Origin: JBCAWW01 sp039024315
Lineage (GTDB): Bacteria; Bacteroidota; Bacteroidia; J057
NCBI GenBank assembly: GCA_039024315.1
Contig: JBCCQN010000006.1
Location: forward strand, 50,182-114,181
Reading direction: 5' to 3'
Length of the DNA stretch: 64,000 nt
Below the pieces are notes generated by a model. The model ran no database searches. It saw only the letters and a list, made by a program, of their open reading frames with translations, and was not told where the DNA came from. Position 1 is the first letter of the stretch. Each line of letters begins with the position of its first letter. Both the position numbers and the translations under genes were made by a program. Shown piece after piece: positions 61,332-64,000 of this stretch.

Positions 61332-63218
61332 ATGAAAAGAATTGCTTTACTGTTTGGCTTACTCTTTTGTGGCGGCTGGGCCTTGCTTGCTCAACAGCCA
61401 GTACCTGCTTTGACTACTCCCCAAGATAGCTTGGTGCAGGATAGTATTACCGAAAGCCGACGAGTAAAGATCCTACATGCTGATTATCTGACCTTTACTA
61501 AGCAAGGGGATGAAGCCATTCAAAAGCTTATCGGCAAAGTCCGTATGCAACAAGACTCAACTCTCTTTTACTGTGATAGTGCCTATTTCTATGAGGATAA
61601 AAACCTAGTAGAAGCCTTTAATCACGTCAGAGTGGTCATGAGCGATGGGGTCATCCTCACTGGCGACAAACTAACTTATGAAGGAGACGAAAAAATTGCC
61701 AAGGTCCGCGAGAAGGTAAAGCTACAAGATGGAGATATGACCCTCACCACCGATCGGATTACCTACTACCGCAACGAAAAATATGGGTATTATGATGGTG
61801 GAGGAATCTTAAAAGATCAGGACAATACTTTGACCTCGCAGTATGGCTATTATTATTCGGAAGAAGATATGGCCTATTTCAAGAATGCCGTTCGTCTTGA
61901 AAATCCTGACTATATCCTTGAGACAGACACTTTGGGCTATAATACCGAGACTGAGGAAGCCTTCTTTTTGACCTATACAACCATCGTCAGTGATGATGGG
62001 GACATAGAGACTACCCGTGGACGATATGACACCAAAAATGAGTTTATCTACCTCGTAGAACGCTCAACCGTTCGTGATTCCACCTACACCCTCATCTCCG
62101 ATACTTTGATCTATGCCGACAGCACTGACTTGGGGCGCGCTTGGGGCAATGTGGTGATCGAACAAGATACTAGCCTGACCATTCTAGGTGAGTATGGTGA
62201 GTTTAAACGGCGCAAAGAGGAGAGCTTCATCACCGAGGATGCAGTCGCTATCCAAACCATGGAGGACGATACCCTCTACATGCTGGCGGACACCTTATTT
62301 TATTACAAAGAAAAACGCTTGATACCGCCTGCAGGCTTTGCGATACAAGATAGCATTTTGAGTACGCCTCCGGACTCCGTCCTCTCAGATTCTATGATGG
62401 TGGATTCCGCTTTGGTGATGACAGTTGATACTATACCAAGCGGATTGGCGCTCCCAGATTCTATGGCCCTAGTCGACCAAATGCAGGACAGTATTGGCTT
62501 CATAGGCCCACCTCCATTAGATACACTAGAGGTAACCATATTTAGGGCGCACTACAATGTTACCTTCTTCATGAATGATATGCAGGGCAAGGCGGACTCT
62601 CTAGTGTATTTTTATGATGACTCCCTGATCAATCTGTTTGATGACCCAGTCCTCTGGTCCGATGCCAATCAATTGACAGGAGATACGATCAAGGTTTGGA
62701 TGCGCAACAATCAGGTTGACTCTATGTGGGTGGGAGCTGATGGCTTTTTGGTATCAGAGGAAGACACCGTGGGTTACAACCAAATCAAAGGCAAGGAATT
62801 GAGAGTCAAGTTCAAAAATAACGAACTCAAACGGATGCATGTGGTCGGCAATTCGGAGAGCATCTATTACGCTCGGGACGACAATGATACGATCAATGTC
62901 AGCTATACCGGCGTAAACGAAGCCAGCTCCCAGCAAATGATGATGTACTTTACAGATAATGAGCCTGTAAAGATTGTGTTTTTGAGCAAGCCGGAGGGAA
63001 CGTTTCGACCGTTCTACGAAGTAGTAGGCAAACCCAACCAACTAGACGGCATGCAATGGCGGATCAATGAAAAACCGGAGAATCCACGCCTTTTTGACCC
63101 GACAGTGCCCGCTTTACCAGCTGAGGATGAGATGATGCCGATGGAAGAGGAAATGCCAACGGGCATTATTCCACAATCTGATACTTTGCCCGTACAGTCT
63201 TCCGATCAAAAGCGTTGA
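61332..63218 (+). CDS. OstA-like (LptA/LptD-related) periplasmic protein
   Basis: About 628 residues, starting at the ATG at 61332 (MKRIALLFGLLFCGGWALLAQ, signal peptide); the frame's TTG at 61323 is unlikely. The body is a long set of beta-jellyroll repeats of the OstA/LptA type, such as LIGKVRMQQDSTLFYCDSAYF, VMSDGVILTGDKLTYEGDEKIA and GDMTLTTDRITYYR. A Ser/Asp/Pro-rich insertion lies at about 340-390, and the end is acidic. By family it should bind lipopolysaccharide or another lipid during outer-membrane transport; Bacteroidota carry this version. Its 3' end overlaps the convergent dipeptidase gene by 53 bp. Confidence 0.87.
   Translation: MKRIALLFGLLFCGGWALLAQQPVPALTTPQDSLVQDSITESRRVKILHADYLTFTKQGDEAIQKLIGKVRMQQDSTLFYCDSAYFYEDKNLVEAFNHVRVVMSDGVILTGDKLTYEGDEKIAKVREKVKLQDGDMTLTTDRITYYRNEKYGYYDGGGILKDQDNTLTSQYGYYYSEEDMAYFKNAVRLENPDYILETDTLGYNTETEEAFFLTYTTIVSDDGDIETTRGRYDTKNEFIYLVERSTVRDSTYTLISDTLIYADSTDLGRAWGNVVIEQDTSLTILGEYGEFKRRKEESFITEDAVAIQTMEDDTLYMLADTLFYYKEKRLIPPAGFAIQDSILSTPPDSVLSDSMMVDSALVMTVDTIPSGLALPDSMALVDQMQDSIGFIGPPPLDTLEVTIFRAHYNVTFFMNDMQGKADSLVYFYDDSLINLFDDPVLWSDANQLTGDTIKVWMRNNQVDSMWVGADGFLVSEEDTVGYNQIKGKELRVKFKNNELKRMHVVGNSESIYYARDDNDTINVSYTGVNEASSQQMMMYFTDNEPVKIVFLSKPEGTFRPFYEVVGKPNQLDGMQWRINEKPENPRLFDPTVPALPAEDEMMPMEEEMPTGIIPQSDTLPVQSSDQKR
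62048..62063 (-). repeat. GCGTT-hairpin element, arm variant CTAC
   Basis: Minus strand GCGTT-CTAC-GAG-GTAG inside the OstA-like gene (YLVERS). Fully paired, TGA flank. Confidence 0.5.
63009..63024 (+). repeat. GCGTT-hairpin element (CCGTT form), arm CTAC
   Basis: CCGTT-CTAC-GAA-GTAG-TAG inside the OstA-like gene (PFYEVV). Fully paired, GAA loop. Confidence 0.45.
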
Positions 63219-63972
63219 AGTGCCACCACTCACTATTGATCATGTGAAAGCCCGCTTCCCGCATGGCTTTACGCAGGATGAGTCGGTTGTCCACTTGGGC
63301 CTGAGTAAGTTCGCCAGAGGCCACAAACTGCGCTTCATAGCGTGGCTGAGCCTGATTGCCAAAGAAGTCAAAAGGGGTACCCATATCGACTAGGCCAGTA
63401 TCCAAATGATATAAGCCAAGATCAACCGCAGCTCCATAATTATGCATAGAACCACTTTTGGGGGAGGCTACATACTTTTGCTGATCTGTACCTTTGACGA
63501 TTTCCCACATTTTGTATTGGACAGAACGCGGTCTCACGCAATCATAAAGAATTAGCTTTAGACGAGGGTGCACTACATCAATCCGCGCTTGGGCGTCGGC
63601 GAGCATATCCACTGCTTCGGCTTGGAGATAACACTCATTGAAATCGCCATAGACATCTTGATTGAGGAAATTGTCTGAACTAGAATACTTCAAATCCTGA
63701 ATGGCATCGCTGATCTTATCCCTCGCTTTTATGAGTCCTTGATCAATGACGGTTTGCTCAAGCTCCGAAATAGGCAAAGGCTCAGGTTCCGGCAGCCGAG
63801 AGGGCGCCAAACGGCTGGTAGCTGGATTAGCTTGGGGGCCTTCATCAGCTGTTTCATCCCTGATCTCTAGGCTATCGCCCTGCTCAACGACAAAACTTTC
63901 TGATTGCTGGGACTGCGGTTGAGCACAGGCCAACAATAGGGTGAGTAGCAGTAAGAATGGTAATTGTTTCAT
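63166..63972 (-). CDS. D-alanyl-D-alanine dipeptidase (VanX/DdpX type, peptidase M15D), lipoprotein
   Basis: A 268-residue protein with lipobox Cys16 (LTLLLACAQP) and an acidic linker to about 75. The catalytic domain shows the M15D zinc site: His177 in SMHNYG, Asp184 in AAVDL, Glu248 and His251 in INSEWWHF, with Arg147 in DCVRPRS. It hydrolyses D-Ala-D-Ala dipeptide or related muropeptides in the periplasm; lipid anchoring means recycling or scavenging is more likely than vancomycin resistance, for which no vanHA genes are present. Its 3' end overlaps the OstA-like gene by 53 bp. Confidence 0.9.
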   Translation of the reverse strand: MKQLPFLLLLTLLLACAQPQSQQSESFVVEQGDSLEIRDETADEGPQANPATSRLAPSRLPEPEPLPISELEQTVIDQGLIKARDKISDAIQDLKYSSSDNFLNQDVYGDFNECYLQAEAVDMLADAQARIDVVHPRLKLILYDCVRPRSVQYKMWEIVKGTDQQKYVASPKSGSMHNYGAAVDLGLYHLDTGLVDMGTPFDFFGNQAQPRYEAQFVASGELTQAQVDNRLILRKAMREAGFHMINSEWWHFNAFDRKTVRAKYQIVE

Positions 63973-64000
63973 AAATTCCTTGACCCCAAATATACCGGAA

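Noticed and set aside
63166..63972. Vancomycin-resistance cluster
   Set aside because: Only a VanX-type dipeptidase is present, without VanH, VanA or VanRS, in a Gram-negative setting.
1..64000. CRISPR arrays, tRNA or rRNA genes, integrase or transposase genes
   Set aside because: No regularly spaced direct repeats, no cloverleaf or rRNA-like sequence and no recombinase-like protein were found.

Overview
The window reads as one chromosomal segment of a free-living member of the Bacteroidota, most likely the Saprospiria (Lewinella-like). The reasons are two secreted proteins with C-terminal type IX secretion (T9SS) sorting domains, one of them with SprB-type repeats; TonB-dependent receptors; TamB and OstA-like envelope proteins; a DUF3857/transglutaminase protein; a LytS/LytTR pair; and signal peptides that typically end in AQ. 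Start codons lack clear Shine-Dalgarno sequences. No phage, insertion sequence, CRISPR array, rRNA or tRNA was seen. The class-level assignment is inference.

Layout. 1-1.9 kb: a truncated lytic transglycosylase, a possible small membrane protein, and a PA0069-type radical SAM protein. 2-5.5 kb: a leftward methionine block (metY, an OsmC-family gene, metX) behind a SAM-I riboswitch, with two intrinsic-terminator hairpins at unexpected positions. 5.8-16.4 kb: a T9SS cargo protein with SprB repeats, a fused two-ATPase peptide ABC protein, a rhomboid protease, a tandem universal stress protein, an esterase and an M4 metalloprotease with a T9SS tail. 16.4-28.2 kb: a TonB receptor with a single-domain response regulator, an unrecognised acidic secreted protein, a penicillin acylase relative and TamB. 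28.2-36.4 kb: a beta-propeller/amidohydrolase fusion, a CBM9-like protein, a lipoprotein esterase, a lytic transglycosylase and an amidase. 36.4-43.4 kb: a LytTR regulator with its histidine kinase, an outer-membrane barrel, a second lytic transglycosylase of the same type, and a CHAT (caspase-like) protease fused to a kinase fold that has lost catalytic residues. 44-53 kb: a MarR regulator, a GH3-type adenylating enzyme, a DUF3857 protein, and a cytochrome c/DUF1553 plus DUF1501 pair. 53-64 kb: a leftward group (beta-helix protein, long-chain acyl-CoA ligase, two BEM46-like hydrolases, VOC and cupin proteins, a membrane protein, a GH28-like protein), then an OstA-like protein and a VanX-type dipeptidase. 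Much of the window therefore concerns secretion, the cell envelope and peptidoglycan.

The most unusual signal is not a gene. A miniature element, GCGTT followed by a hairpin with arms of about 4 bp and usually a 3-nt loop, occurs about 39 times by eye count across the window, in both orientations, in intergenic DNA and inside genes. Its arm sequence varies (CCGC/GCGG, CTGC/GCAG, CGGC/GCCG, CTCC/GGAG, CTAC/GTAG, CCAT/ATGG and others) while the two arms stay complementary, and the loop is often GAA or GCA. This is compensatory variation in DNA, including inside reading frames. The best protein-level novelty is the CHAT protease-pseudokinase fusion.
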